From Canna indica (Eukaryota > Streptophyta > Magnoliopsida > Zingiberales > Cannaceae), in the NCBI GenBank assembly GCA_034359265.1, contig CP136898.1, forward strand, positions 35,425,501 through 35,489,500: a DNA stretch of 64,000 bases, read 5' to 3'. Below the pieces are notes generated by a model, which searched no databases, had not been told where the DNA came from, and saw only the letters and a list, made by a program, of their open reading frames with translations. The translations under genes were made by a program, and so were the position numbers. Of this stretch, positions 21,749-32,629 are shown one piece after another (position 1 is the stretch's first letter; the number at the start of each line of letters is the position of its first letter).

Positions 21749-21956
21749 AATTCGATACAGAGAGCAGCCCAATTAGCCAAAATTTATCTCGAAAATGTGA
21801 GGCCCTTGCTGTATCTGGTCTTATGGAGTATGGAGATGAAATAAATGTGGTAGCTGCAACAGATATTCTGAAGCAGATTTTTAAAATTCCTTACTCCAAG
21901 GCTCAGTGATCTGTTGTTGTTCATCGTATTGGAGATACCCTCATCCTTAACACAGT
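21749..21956 (+). pseudogene. Captured exon of an EDRF1-like gene
   Basis: An exon-like block after a TTTGTGCCTTCAG acceptor reads LSRKCEALAVSGLMEYGDE, then ATDILKQIFKIPYSKA and VHRIGDTLILNT. This resembles plant homologues of erythroid differentiation-related factor 1, where the IPYSK...VHRIG motif is shared with the animal protein. An in-frame TGA follows PYSKAQ (21909-21911), and the donor at the end is spoiled (ACACAGTGTAAG). The function of EDRF1 in plants is poorly known. The identification is from memory of the motif; a protein search would settle it. Flanks 20916-21748 and 21957-22876 look like intron or non-coding AT-rich sequence. Confidence 0.65.
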
Positions 21957-22876
21957 GTAAGCTGTTAAACTAATTCTAGAAATTTTCTCTGATGATGGGT
22001 TATGCATATATAGGAATTTTTCATATTATTATATGAAAATTTAACGAGAGTCATCAGTGGTGACTCATATAATATATAATTTATTTAATTTAAACTAGCT
22101 ATTACTTTGGGGAAAAATGATCATTAGTGGCATTGGTGGGTTCAATAATAGTATCTCTGTCAACAAGAGTAAGGAATTAGAACAGAATCACAGAATAATC
22201 TAGGTAACTCAACAAACTTCGCTAATATGATAAAAAAAAGTCAGCAATATATTCTTCTCCTCGTGTAACAATCAAAGGATATCTCGAGATATAAGAGCTA
22301 AGCACATAATTGCACCCTTTCATATTGGCCTTTTATTGAGTTGTAATTCATGTATGTAATACCAACTTCTATCAGCAAAACTAATGGAACCTAAATAATC
22401 AAAAGCCTTTATTGTTTTCTAAGCGACCCATATGCATTCAACAAACACCCTTACCATTCAGAACCATTCCAGTCATCAGAAGCTTCTCAGAGAAGTCTTG
22501 AAAATTAAAGATAAGGTTCCTGTATCTTAGAACCACCCTAATCCACAACATAATTAAGATTAAAAAGCTGAAAAAGTCTTTGCCGGAATGATTCAGTTAA
22601 AACTGGCCATACCACTGCCAAATTCAACCATGCATTTGATTTATTGAATCTATATGTTGGGTTCCGTTTTTTAGGTGGATTGAAGAATGATCAATATGAA
22701 TGAGCGCATGATGATTCACACTTCAATTTCCTGAACGCATGCTTTTTCAGATATTGTAAAAGAAAAAAGTCTTCTACAACATTATGAACTGTCGAAACTT
22801 GCATCTGTTCTTTTTTCAGTGAAGAAAATAGTTAAATATCATTCCATTTGTATAATAGTAAATGATCATCGCCATG

Positions 22877-23720
22877 CACACAACAAAAGAATATTTAAAA
22901 ACTGGATCAAAAAAACCGGTGCATGTGGCATGTGCTAGTATGAAACTGGCGCCATGGGCGCCGGTTTTAGTTTAGGGGCGCCGAGGCACCGGTAAAAATC
23001 GGCGCCTGGGCGCCCGTGCTTCAAAAACTGGCGCCAGATGTTCTGGCGCCGATATTTACCGGCGCCTCACAGGCTGGCGCCGATTTTTACCGGCGCCTGG
23101 GCGCCCGAATTTAATACTTTTAAAAAAAATAAATTAAATTTTTAAAAAATAATATAAAAAAATAAAATAAAAATTTAGTCCCATATTTAAAAAAATAGTT
23201 TTTTAAATTTTTATTATTGTTATAAATACAAAACTTTTAGTCCCACATTATCTAATTTTTTTTTTACTATTTCTTGAACATTATAAATTTAATGATGAAC
23301 TTAAAATTTTTTATCAACTAACAAAATTTCAATTATAATTTTAAACATTATATTAAAATTCAAACATTTATTTTATTTAAATATAATATAATATATATTT
23401 TATAAATTAATAATTTTAATAAAATTAATAATATATTATTTTAAAAATAGAAAATAAAAAATAAAAAAATAAAAAAAATTGCATACCGGCGCTTGGTGTA
23501 GGCGCTGGTATGCAAATAGTGCATGAAAATCGATGCCTTGTATCAGACGCCGATTTTCAAAAACTGACGTCTTTGGACGCCCATTTGGTTATTTATTCAC
23601 CCTTATTTCTCGACTCTCAAACCAACTCTTTTTTGTGCGCCTGAATTTATATTTAGGCTTCAAATAAGAGTCGGTTTCTCGATTAAAAAGAGTCGGTATT
23701 CTAATATTTTATTGTAGTGG
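22877..23720. mobile_element. Possible small nested CACTA-like element with GGCGCC subterminal repeats
   Basis: The right end TATTGTAGTG (inverse CACTACAATA) is clear; the left end CACACAACAAAAGAATATT is a worn match. Next to each end lie runs of GGCGCC-centred motifs with GCCGATTTTTACCGGCGCC (22950-23105 and 23487-23585), on either side of 370 bp of very AT-rich sequence. I cannot find a matching 3-bp flank, so the limits are tentative. Confidence 0.45.
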
Positions 23721-23937
23721 CAAGATTGTCCTGCTTTAGATCCTTTAATGATCCTAATATATAAGCATGTATTCAATATTAAATGTTTCTTTGACCCTTC
23801 TCATGAATTTGCTAGTTGTTTCTAGCAAAGATTTAATCTGAGTTGAACCCTTGACATAAAGACCTTAGATACTGATGGAGAAGTGGTCAGACTATATTTT
23901 GCCAAACTACTTAACCTTGACATTAAAAATCCTTTGT

Positions 23938-24298
23938 TCAAGGTAATATATGATAAAATTCCGCAATTCATGTTGACCAATGAAACTTGAACACAGTGGA
24001 GACGGAAAGAATGTTATTTGTTCATTTTTGCAATATAAATGATAGAAGTTGAAGGGCTCAAGGTAATATATGATAAAATTCTGTAATTCATGTTGACCAA
24101 TTAAACTTGAACACCGTGGAGAAAGAAAGAATGTTATTTGTTCATCTTTTGTAATATAAATGATAGAAGTTGAAGGGTTCAAGGTAATATATGATAAAAA
24201 TTCTGCAATTCATGTTGACCAATGAAACTTGAACATAGTGGAGAAGGAAAGAATGTTATTTGTTCATCTTTTGCAATATAAATGATAGAAGTTGAAGG
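23938..24298. repeat. Three tandem copies of a 120/121-bp unit
   Basis: The unit begins TCAAGGTAATATATGATAAAA and starts at 23939, 24059 and 24180, with a few substitutions between copies. Its frames have no recognisable protein. Smaller tandem pairs follow at 24834-24956 (about 66 bp, ATTTTATCTTGTKCTTTCCTC) and 25022-25087 (about 41 bp, ATTAGTGATAAGGAGT). 24299-25883 otherwise shows nothing I can name. Confidence 0.85.
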
Positions 24299-25884
24299 TT
24301 TTTATTTTGAGGCATAACTTTCTATAAAATGGGAGAAGTAGAATAAGTACCATAGAATAAGTGCCATATTGATTGAGAAGATTATGTTTATATTTTGTCG
24401 GCATAAGTGCTCATATTGGCACCATTGAGCTGTTAAAATTTAGTCACCCTAGTCTTCTTCCAAACTCTATGTTCTTTCATTATTTGGCTTTATCATGTTT
24501 AAGAAAGTTTATCTGCAATATAATAGTTCTGAAACGATTAATATTTCCAAGGGCGACGAGTATGCGGTTGTTGTGGCTAGAAAGAGTGAAATGATTTAAG
24601 AACAAATCAATGAAGTTCCAAGTGCCAACTATTTGGTCAAGGTTACCTGATCTCACAGTATCACTACAATTTCATTTCAATTGATGAACACATGTATAAT
24701 TGTAAGACTACCTAATCGAGCTATTCCTCTATCTCATTTCATTCTCATTTCAATTCATTTTCATAAATGTTATATTGTTTATTTTCAGTTTAACTCATGT
24801 TTTGTTAGTCGTTCTTGTAAGGAAAGGGAATGTTTACATTTTATCTTGTTCTTTCCTCATACTAGACATAGTACAAAATAATGTAGGAAGGGTGTTCACA
24901 TTTTATCTTGTGCTTTCCTCATATCAGACATATTACAAAATAATGTAGGAAGGGTAATGAATATCTAGACTGAACAACCTATGCATAAATTACAATAGCT
25001 TCATCTGAGACTGGTACACCATTAGTGATAAGGAGTCCACAAACTATCCTAAGCCCATTAGTGATAAGGAGTTCACAAACTATCCTAATCCTATTATAAG
25101 AGCAGCAAAGATGATCAAAAAATACATTATGGTCACCAGGAAAGGGTGATTAAATTAGCACCTGAGCAGTCTTAAAATAATGACTTTTATGTAATAGTTG
25201 ATCTTCAACTTAGAAAAGTAAGCCTAAGTTTTGAAGAGGAACTGTGTTTCTGGATGCAATTCATTTCAATTCAATTAATTTTCATAACTATTATATAGTT
25301 TTGTTACTCTTTCTTGTAATTAAGGAGGAAAATGAATTCAATACCACTCATTATCTCTATTCTGGATGCAATTCATTTTCAATTCAATTCACTTCAAAAG
25401 CTTTCAATATCAGTCATTATTTGCCATATTTTTAGCATATGTATTCATCTTTTATTGTTGAAGAACTCTGTTAATTTTCTTGTTGGTTTCTCGTTAACTA
25501 TATTTACTTATCTAATGATCTTGATCACAGTAACAGGAAAAGCTAATGATATTGATCACAATAACAAAAATGACTATTTTGAAGCTCTTGCCATTTAAGC
25601 ACCCATAGAGGTATAATTAGTGTAGGAGTGTTGTATGTTCTATACTTCATATGTGACTTTTTCCTTTTTCACATGTACATTCGAATCCATGCAACTCTTT
25701 TCTTTTACTATTTTTTTTTCCTTTTTTCCCCTTTTCACAAGTACATTTGATGATTTCCATGTGGGTCGTGTACCTTCTGTATATTTGCTTGAACTATTGC
25801 AGTGTATTTTGCATTGTTTGACTTGCTAAAGCTTTGATGTTTGTCATTCTTTTGGGGACAATTTAATTTGGTTTGCTTTATGTA

Positions 25885-26047
25885 GAATATTTCTATGACT
25901 ACATTGGAAGAAAAAATAGAAAAAGAAAAAAGAAAGATGGAAGATGAGAGAAAGAAGACGAAAGAACAATTTCAACATGATAGAAGAAAGATGGATATGA
26001 TAGTTGCTTTCATGGACAAGATGAAAGGAAAGAATTTGCGAAGATAG
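25885..26047 (+). pseudogene. Lys/Glu-rich terminal exon in CACTA-1
   Basis: After an acceptor (TGCTTTATGTAG, ending 25884) an open frame with ATG at 25895 runs to TAG at 26045-26047. It encodes about 50 residues of charged alpha-helix (EEKIEKEKRKMEDERKKTKE, then FMDKMKGKNLRR). A coiled coil is likely. It could be the last exon of the element's own accessory protein, many of which end in a charged helix, or of another captured gene. The region 26048-26300 is AT-rich 3' sequence with AATAAA-like motifs (about 26199). Too short for a family call. Confidence 0.4.
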
Positions 26048-26299
26048 ATCTTGATTTTTGTAAGAATTAGTAGAACATGTTCGAATTTTATTTTGAAGTT
26101 GAATTTTTTATGTAATGAAATTGACACTTTATTAGATGTGTTTTTTGTAATGGACCATGTAGTGTTACTTTATGAATTTTGTAATAGATATATTACAAAA
26201 TAAATGATGACATGTATTTTTTGTCTTTATATGCTTCTTAAGATTTATGTAAATATAATTAAATCATAAAAAATATTAGATTTTATATGCATATTATAA

Positions 26300-27092
26300 T
26301 AACTTTTTTTTGGGGGTCACGAAAAAAAATAACTTATAAAAAAGTTTTAGTGGAGGTCAGTGACCCTCACAAAATGTAAGAATTAGTGAGGGTCATCGAC
26401 CCTCACAAAATGTAGGAATTAGTGAGGGTCGCGACCCTCACTAAAACCTCATATGACCCTCACTAAATACTTTTAGTGAGGGTCACCTGGTCCTCATACG
26501 CCGTTAGAAAAAGTCTCATCACTAAAAGTATGGGTGAGGGTCATATTTCGACCCTCACTAAAAGTAGTTTTCGTGAGGTAGAATCGACCCTCACTAATTC
26601 TCATATTTAGTGAGGGTCGGTTCTGCCTCATGAAAACTAACTTTTAGTGAGGGTCACCCGATCCTCACACGCCGTCAGGAAAAATCCCGTCTCTAAAAGT
26701 ATAGGTGAGGGTCATGTTTCAACCCTCACTAAAAGTAGCTTTCGTGAGGCAGAACCGACCCTCACTAATTCTCATATTTAGTGAGAGCCGCGGTCGACCC
26801 TCATTAAATATGAGAATTAGTGAGGGTTGGTTCTGCCTCACGAAAACTAACTTTTAGTGAGTGTCACCAGCGACCCTCACTAAATATAAGAATTAGTGAG
26901 GGTCAATTTTGCCTCACGAAAGCCACCTTTTAGTGAGGGTCGGAACATAATCCTCACCTATACTTTTAGTGACGAGACTTTTTCTGATGACGTGTGAGGG
27001 TCGGGTGACCCTCACTAAAAATCTTTAGTGAGGGTCATATGGGGTTTTAGTGAGGGTCGCGACCTTCACTAAAACCCAGATTTCTTGTAGTG
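26300..27092. repeat. CACTA-1 right subterminal repeat array
   Basis: Dense GACCCTCACTAA units in alternating orientation, forming several long hairpins (for example around CTCATATTTAGTGAGGGTCGG at 26610 and 26775). It ends in TTTCTTGTAGTG. Confidence 0.88.
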
Positions 27093-27095
27093 ATC

Positions 27096-27878
27096 ACACA
27101 AACCAAAGATATCTATGTGCACAAGTTCAAGTGTTCTGGATGTGCTTACTTGATTAATGTTATCAAATGTAGACTTAACTTATTTACCAACTTGACATGC
27201 ATCACATAGTTTGTCTTTTTCAAATTTTATCTTAGGTAATTCTTTAACTAAGTCCTTCGTAGATATTTCTTGGATGAGGCTCATGCTAGCATGTCCTAGC
27301 CTTCTATGCCACAACCAAGAATCATGTTCCATGGCAACCAAGCATCTAACATGAGGATTAGGCAAAACATTTAAAAGTAATGTGTAAACATTTTCTTGCC
27401 TATCTCCAATAAACATAATGTCATTAGATGGTGCACTTCTAATGATGCATTTAGATGCCTCAAAAATAACTACATATCCATTGTCACACAATTGAGATAA
27501 GCTAATCAAATTATACTTTAACCCATCAACTAGTAAGATATTTTTAATGCATGGTAGGGGAGTATACCTATATCACCAATGCCAACAATATTACCTTTGG
27601 CATTGTCTCCAAATGTCACATGTCCACCATCTTTGTTTGATAGAGTTGCGAAAAGATTGATATCACCCGTCATATGTTTTGAGCAACCACTATCCAATAT
27701 TCATGTGCTTCTACTTGCTTGAGGATGTTTCTCTATCTACAAAAGGAGAAGAGACAATTTTAGGTACCCAAATCTTCTTGGATCCTTGAGTGTTAGTCAT
27801 CTTAGGAACCCAAGTGAATCTAGCATGAGAGTTCCTCCTTAGTGCACAATCTCTAGCCATATGGCCAAATATACCACA
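27096..27878 (-). pseudogene. Copia B pol, first part: protease, GAG-pre-integrase, start of integrase
   Basis: Right to left: second zinc knuckle CGIFGHMARDC (about 27840-27880), then a protease with intact LDSGCSKHMTGD near 27665-27705, then frame 27180-27509 with the GAG-pre-integrase (WHRRLGHASM, CDACQVGK: the His2Cys2 zinc site). It ends at ELVHIDIFG, the first catalytic Asp block of integrase, just before the CACTA-1 insertion. The protein continues at 19412. Stops, for example near 27520 and 27700, break the frame. Confidence 0.85.
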
Positions 27879-29360
27879 TCAAAAGCAACTTTCACTAAAC
27901 TTTCTTGGATTGTGTGTGTGTGCATGGAAGTATGCATGAGCATGATTGCTTGATGACTTTCTAGCATTGACAACCTTAGGCATGGCATTTTGTAAGGTTG
28001 TCATTTTTTTATTTAGTATGCAGAGTTCCTTTTTTAGACTTAGAATGCTATCATTCAAGTGCTCTACTTGATCACTTAAGTACTTGTTTTCATTCTCCAA
28101 TTTTTTTTTTTCATTTTCTAAGTTTTTCTTAGCATCATCTAGGGCATGCTTTTCTTCCTTAAGAGTATCTACTTCTTTCCTTAATGCATTGCATGAGAGT
28201 AGCAAGTTATCATTTTCAAGCTCTAAATATTTGTTATCCTTTTTAAGCTCTTTAAACTTTTTCCTAATAGCATTAAATTCATCATGCATTTGATCAAATT
28301 CATTTTCTAGTTCTTCTTGTGTAAAAGAAAGCTCACCAAATGTAAATCTTACTTCGTTGTCATTTGTCATGAGGCAAAGATTTGCCTTTTCACTCATGGA
28401 GTCTTCTTCACTTGATGAAGACTCGCTTTCATCCCACGAAGCCATCATTGCCTTCTTCTTATTCTTGTATTTGTTTTTTTTGTGAGGGTTGGAGGTGGAA
28501 GCCATCTTGAGAAGTGGGCAATCCTTCCTTAGATGCCCGATTTTGTTGCAATTGAAGCATGTGTAGCCTCCTCTTCCCTTTCTCATGTCTCCTCTCATGA
28601 AACTCATGGATCTTCTTGCCAACATTGCCATTTCTTCAAAATCATCCGTCTCTTCCTCGGATGATGAGGGTTCTTCACTCCAGTGTGATGCTTTTAAGGC
28701 AATGGTCTTGCCTTTAGGAGCATCTTCCTCCTTGTATTGCTTCATATGGGTCTTATGTGTCATGAGAGACCCAATGAGCTCGGTGATCTTCAAGGTGCTC
28801 GTGTCCTTTGCTTCCATGATTGTGATGACCTTGGGCACCCAAGCTTTTGGAAGGGAACGAAAGAGCTTCCTTACCTTCTCCTCTTCCCTTATATCTCTAC
28901 CAAGGTGAGCTAATCCATTTGTAATATTTTGAAATCGAGCATACATGGCATCAATAGATTCACGTGATAGCATCATGAACATTTCATACTCATGCATGAG
29001 TAGGTTTATCTTAGATTCTTTAACTTGTAAAGTCCCTTCATGTGTAGTCTCTAAGACTTTCCAAAGTTCATATGCAGACTTACACGTAGAAATTCTATTA
29101 AACTCATTAATTGATAGGCCACAATATAGTGCATTGACGGCCTTTGCATTTGCATTAAAGAGTTTAATTTCTTCTTGATCCCACTCATCCATATCCTTAG
29201 TTGATTGCTTATACTTTGCTTGAATCATTCTCCATACATCTATGTCTAGTGATTGTAGGAAGCCATTCATGCGTATCTTCCAATAAGCATAGTTGTTTCC
29301 ATCAAACAATGGTGGAGTATGAATAGAGGACCCTTGAGCTAGTTGGATTTCACTGGTCAT
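27879..29360 (-). CDS. Copia B Gag, 493-residue open frame
   Basis: Capsid precursor of a Sirevirus-like element. Start ATG at 29360 lies 44 bp after the PBS. Residues 1-25 contain PPLFDGNNYAYWKIRM (plant copia Gag N-terminus), 60-210 the UBN2-type capsid domain (VLETTHEGTLQVKESKI, LIGSLMTH), 268-281 a CCHC zinc knuckle CFNCNKIGHLRKDC, 290-330 an acidic Ser-rich linker, and 350-465 a long coiled coil. The frame stops at TGA inside a second zinc knuckle (ESCF*CGIF), so the last 40-odd residues and the link to pol are cut off. It is the longest open frame in the window and could still yield protein, although the element is dead. Confidence 0.88.
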   Translation of the reverse strand: MTSEIQLAQGSSIHTPPLFDGNNYAYWKIRMNGFLQSLDIDVWRMIQAKYKQSTKDMDEWDQEEIKLFNANAKAVNALYCGLSINEFNRISTCKSAYELWKVLETTHEGTLQVKESKINLLMHEYEMFMMLSRESIDAMYARFQNITNGLAHLGRDIREEEKVRKLFRSLPKAWVPKVITIMEAKDTSTLKITELIGSLMTHKTHMKQYKEEDAPKGKTIALKASHWSEEPSSSEEETDDFEEMAMLARRSMSFMRGDMRKGRGGYTCFNCNKIGHLRKDCPLLKMASTSNPHKKNKYKNKKKAMMASWDESESSSSEEDSMSEKANLCLMTNDNEVRFTFGELSFTQEELENEFDQMHDEFNAIRKKFKELKKDNKYLELENDNLLLSCNALRKEVDTLKEEKHALDDAKKNLENEKKKLENENKYLSDQVEHLNDSILSLKKELCILNKKMTTLQNAMPKVVNARKSSSNHAHAYFHAHTHNPRKFSESCF

Positions 29361-29403
29361 TCTAAATTATAGGGTAGATAGTTAAACCTAATCCTACGAC
29401 CAA

Positions 29404-29417
29404 TCTCTGATATCAAT
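29404..29417 (-). promoter_or_regulatory. Primer binding site of copia B
   Basis: Inverse reads ATTGATATCAGAGA, two changes from the initiator-Met tRNA complement TGGTATCAGAGC, directly next to the LTR end. Confidence 0.75.
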
Positions 29418-30085
29418 TGTTGAGTGAATACCCACACTAGAAGGGGGGGTTGAATAGTGTTGGGTGACTATTAATAATCTTTCAATTTATTTCAATTCAA
29501 TTCCAATTTCAACTGAAAGTAAGTGCAACTAAATGATGTTCGTTAACAAGTATGAAACACGATTATAATCAATCACACAAGGCAATGCAAACTCAATAAA
29601 TTATAGTGGTTTGGCCAACCGCCTACTCCACTACCTTGGCTCCACACCAAGGATTTCTAACCAAATTCCTTATAGACCTTGTGTTTCCCTTTGAATACAA
29701 CCGAGGACTCAGTTCTCAATCCTTTGAGAACTCCTCAAAACTATTCACCTAGGCAAAACACAATTCTACAAAAAAAACCCTAAGTGTTTACACTAGCACA
29801 CCTAGCAAGCTAATCAATGAAAACCAAGTTCAAGAAACTAGTAAACTTACAATGAAAAGAGCTAAAGAGTAAACCACAACAAAGAGCTAATGCCTCCAAC
29901 TCCACAAGATGTTGAGATCGAATCGAAGCTGGAGTTGAGGGAAGATGAGCGCTTGAGAGAAGTCGTCGATCAGAGAAGCAAGCGCGAGCAAATCAAGCTT
30001 AGAAGGCACAAATCACACTTTGGAAGCTTATCTCAATGGTTAAGAGTGTTTAATGAAGGTTGGTGAGGGGTATTTATAACTCCTC
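29418..30085 (-). repeat. 5' LTR of copia B, first part
   Basis: Matches 15172-15856. It is interrupted at 30086 by the 5' end of gypsy D, just past the TATA box (30068-30080). It resumes at about 58611. Confidence 0.9.
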
Positions 30086-32412
30086 TGTAATACCCGAGGT
30101 TTCCTAATATAAGGATTTTATTTGGTGCAGCGCACGGAATCGGGAAATAGCAGAGTTGAGTGGCGAAAATCGACGAGAATAGAAGGTATAGTTCAATTTG
30201 TTTGACTCGTGAGTTATGTTTATATGATTTATGTGCTAGATCGATTCAAGTCGGGTTGAAATTGGGTTTGCGGGTCGAGTCGGGGCTAAATTCGGACTCG
30301 GGTTGAGTTGAGTGGGGGAACTTAAGTCATGAGGTCATCTTTGTCAAAAAAAAGGGGGGGGATTAAAACCCTCTCACCCCAAGCCGTCGTGCGGCTCAAG
30401 GCAAGAGGGGGCCGCACGCAGCCCGAGGGAAGACGAAAGGGGAGAGGAGCTTGTGGACAGTGCCAGTCTCGTGTCGACATCGGAGAAATCTGGATCATCC
30501 TCATCTAGTCCATCTCCTTCATCCGATCAAGGTGAGTGGTCTAACTGAGATCCATAGGGTAGGCGGGTAGCCGACCCAAGGTGTTAGGGATTTTGTCAAT
30601 TTCTCATCATATTTTCGTCGTCTCGTCGAAATTTTTATCGAGATATGATCCTCTTGTGTATATGTTGTTTTACGATGAAGTTTCACGGAGTTTTCCTCGG
30701 ATTTAGGGGTTGGCCGCATGAAGGAAAAAGGGGAAATGTCATGCCGAATTTTTTCCCAATTTCCTAGAGTGGTCGTAACCTCTTGGATCGGGTTCTTTTC
30801 ATGATTTGTGGCTCGATTATTCTTGATCACGGCCAAAAACCCTCTTCTTCCACCCTGATCAATCTCGGCCGAGCATGAGTAACCTAGGTTAGGTTCGGCC
30901 AAGTGGGTGTGAGGAGGGGAAAGGGGCTCGACTTGGTTCATGCTTACATGTAGAGTTTTATTTCATTGTTTATGCTATAGATTTCTCACTTGATGTATGA
31001 TATGTTAGTAGTGGTAGATTGAGTTTATGAGGCTATAAGGAAATGTTCTTGAACGCACATATATGGTTAGGATTTAGAATGGCATGTGAATCATGGAAAT
31101 ATTTCATTTATTTTCTAATGTAAATGCCCAATCCTTGCCATGTTATATTCCTTGTTTCCTTATCGGAATTTAGAAATTTATTGCTGAATTTAATCTCCTT
31201 ATTTTTGGAAATCATGTGATTATTCATGTGGATAATTGTAGAACGAATTTCCTATATTTTATATGTTGTGATGAACCCGAAAGTTGACATTTTTATGCTT
31301 ATGAAATGTGGTTACACTTAAGGAATATAATGCAAAGACTATGTTTCACACCTAGGGAAGGATAGCGAACATTGGTACTCGACTAGTGCGACCCGAGAAA
31401 GGGGTCGGGTACGGGTTGATGCCCGGGGATTTAGATGGAAGTTTTTCTTTGAGAAACTCTGATTGTGTATTGTGATTGAGATGGTCTACTGAGGAGTACC
31501 GATAGCCGGAACGGCTACTACTCGACCCAGTGGTGATTAGGGTCTTGAGATTGCACCAGAAGGCCCGCTAGGTGTTAGACCCGAGTGGCGGAGGGTCTTG
31601 AGATTTCGTCAGTGGGCCACGCTGATGGTAGACCTAAGTTGGGTGGGACTAGCTATCCTTAACCCGGTGGGATCTTGAGACTAGTTGACCATCCTAGTCG
31701 ATGGGCCCGATGATTATTATTGACATTCCTTGTATGTTGTATAGGCCGATGCGGCCGAGTACTATATTGTGGTGAAGGTCGGATAGAGCCCAACCATTCA
31801 TGCAGGATGAGGCCATAGTGACCGGAAGATACTCAGTCTGAAGGAGACGATATGGCCAGATTACTTATTCGCTTAGGTTGGCCAATTGGCTGGTTACCAT
31901 GATATGACTAGCATAGACTCATTTATGTGCTTGTGTATATATTTATTTGTTATCATATCAGGGATTTAAGTGGAGGTTCAGAAGGACCGCTCATTGAGTT
32001 CCTTGTGAACTCATGGTTTCTTATTTTATTTTATTTTTTGTAGACCCGGACCAATAAGGTACGGCTTGGTGGCATGGTGCGACTGGAGGGCAGGCGTTGG
32101 CGCAGATCTCGTAGCAGGCAGTCATGTAGTCGTAGTCATGTCGATAGGGTTGTAGACATGCACTAAGTAGTTTGTCTTTGAAAAACTTGTATCTGCTTTA
32201 GACTTTGAAAGTTGAGTTGTTTCATTCAAATTTGAAATTACTAAAACTATTTTGACATTTTTTAAAAAAATAAAGATTTGTGTCGCTATCTTTTGTTCAT
32301 GATACTTGGATGTTCAGTGTTTTTTTGGTGTAGTGGTTTAGTGCATGTGGTAGGCTTCGGGGTACCGACACGTACCCTGGCCAGTCACGCGGCCCTGAGT
32401 TGGGGCATGACA
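30086..32412 (+). repeat. 5' LTR of gypsy D (2327 bp)
   Basis: TGTAATACCCGAGG ... GGGGCATGACA. It contains a TATA-like GGATTAAAACCC (30359-30370), a GC-rich leader, donor GATCAAG|GTGAGTGG at 30532 and acceptor TTATTTTTTGTAG ending 32043. It is followed by the PBS. Confidence 0.92.
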
Positions 32413-32416
32413 AAGT

Positions 32417-32428
32417 TGGTATCATAGC
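32417..32428 (+). promoter_or_regulatory. Primer binding site of gypsy D
   Basis: TGGTATCATAGC, one change from the initiator-Met tRNA complement, five bases after the LTR. The 200 bases to the gag ATG (32630) are leader. Confidence 0.85.
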
Positions 32429-32629
32429 CAGGTTAGGTCTTGACTACGACTAGGAATTGGGTACCGTATGAGGCATATGCTAGCATGTCGACATACAGTA
32501 TAGTTATGCTACGAGATCAGGCGTCCACGACTGCACCTCAGCGGACCATGTGGTTAGTACTTTAAATTTTAGTTATAAGTTGTTGGTATTAATGGTAAAA
32601 ATAAAAAATAAAAAAATTATGCTAGTGTG

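Larger units (their letters stand above)
19413..27092. mobile_element. CACTA-1: 7.7-kb En/Spm-type transposon carrying host gene fragments
   Basis: Ends are TACTACAAGAAAT (first base C to T) and ATTTCTTGTAGTG, flanked by the 3-bp duplication ATC (19410-19412, 27093-27095), inside copia B integrase. Subterminal zones (19430-20210, 26310-27075) consist of dozens of GTGAGGGTC / GACCCTCAC units in both orientations. The interior carries a short-chain dehydrogenase fragment, an EDRF1-like exon, a possible smaller CACTA, tandem repeats and a short Lys/Glu-rich terminal exon. No transposase was recognised, so it was mobilised in trans. Confidence 0.92.

Noticed and set aside
26300..27092. CRISPR-like array of short repeats
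   Set aside because: Repeats are in both orientations without constant spacers, and sit at transposon ends with a CACTA terminus and 3-bp duplication.
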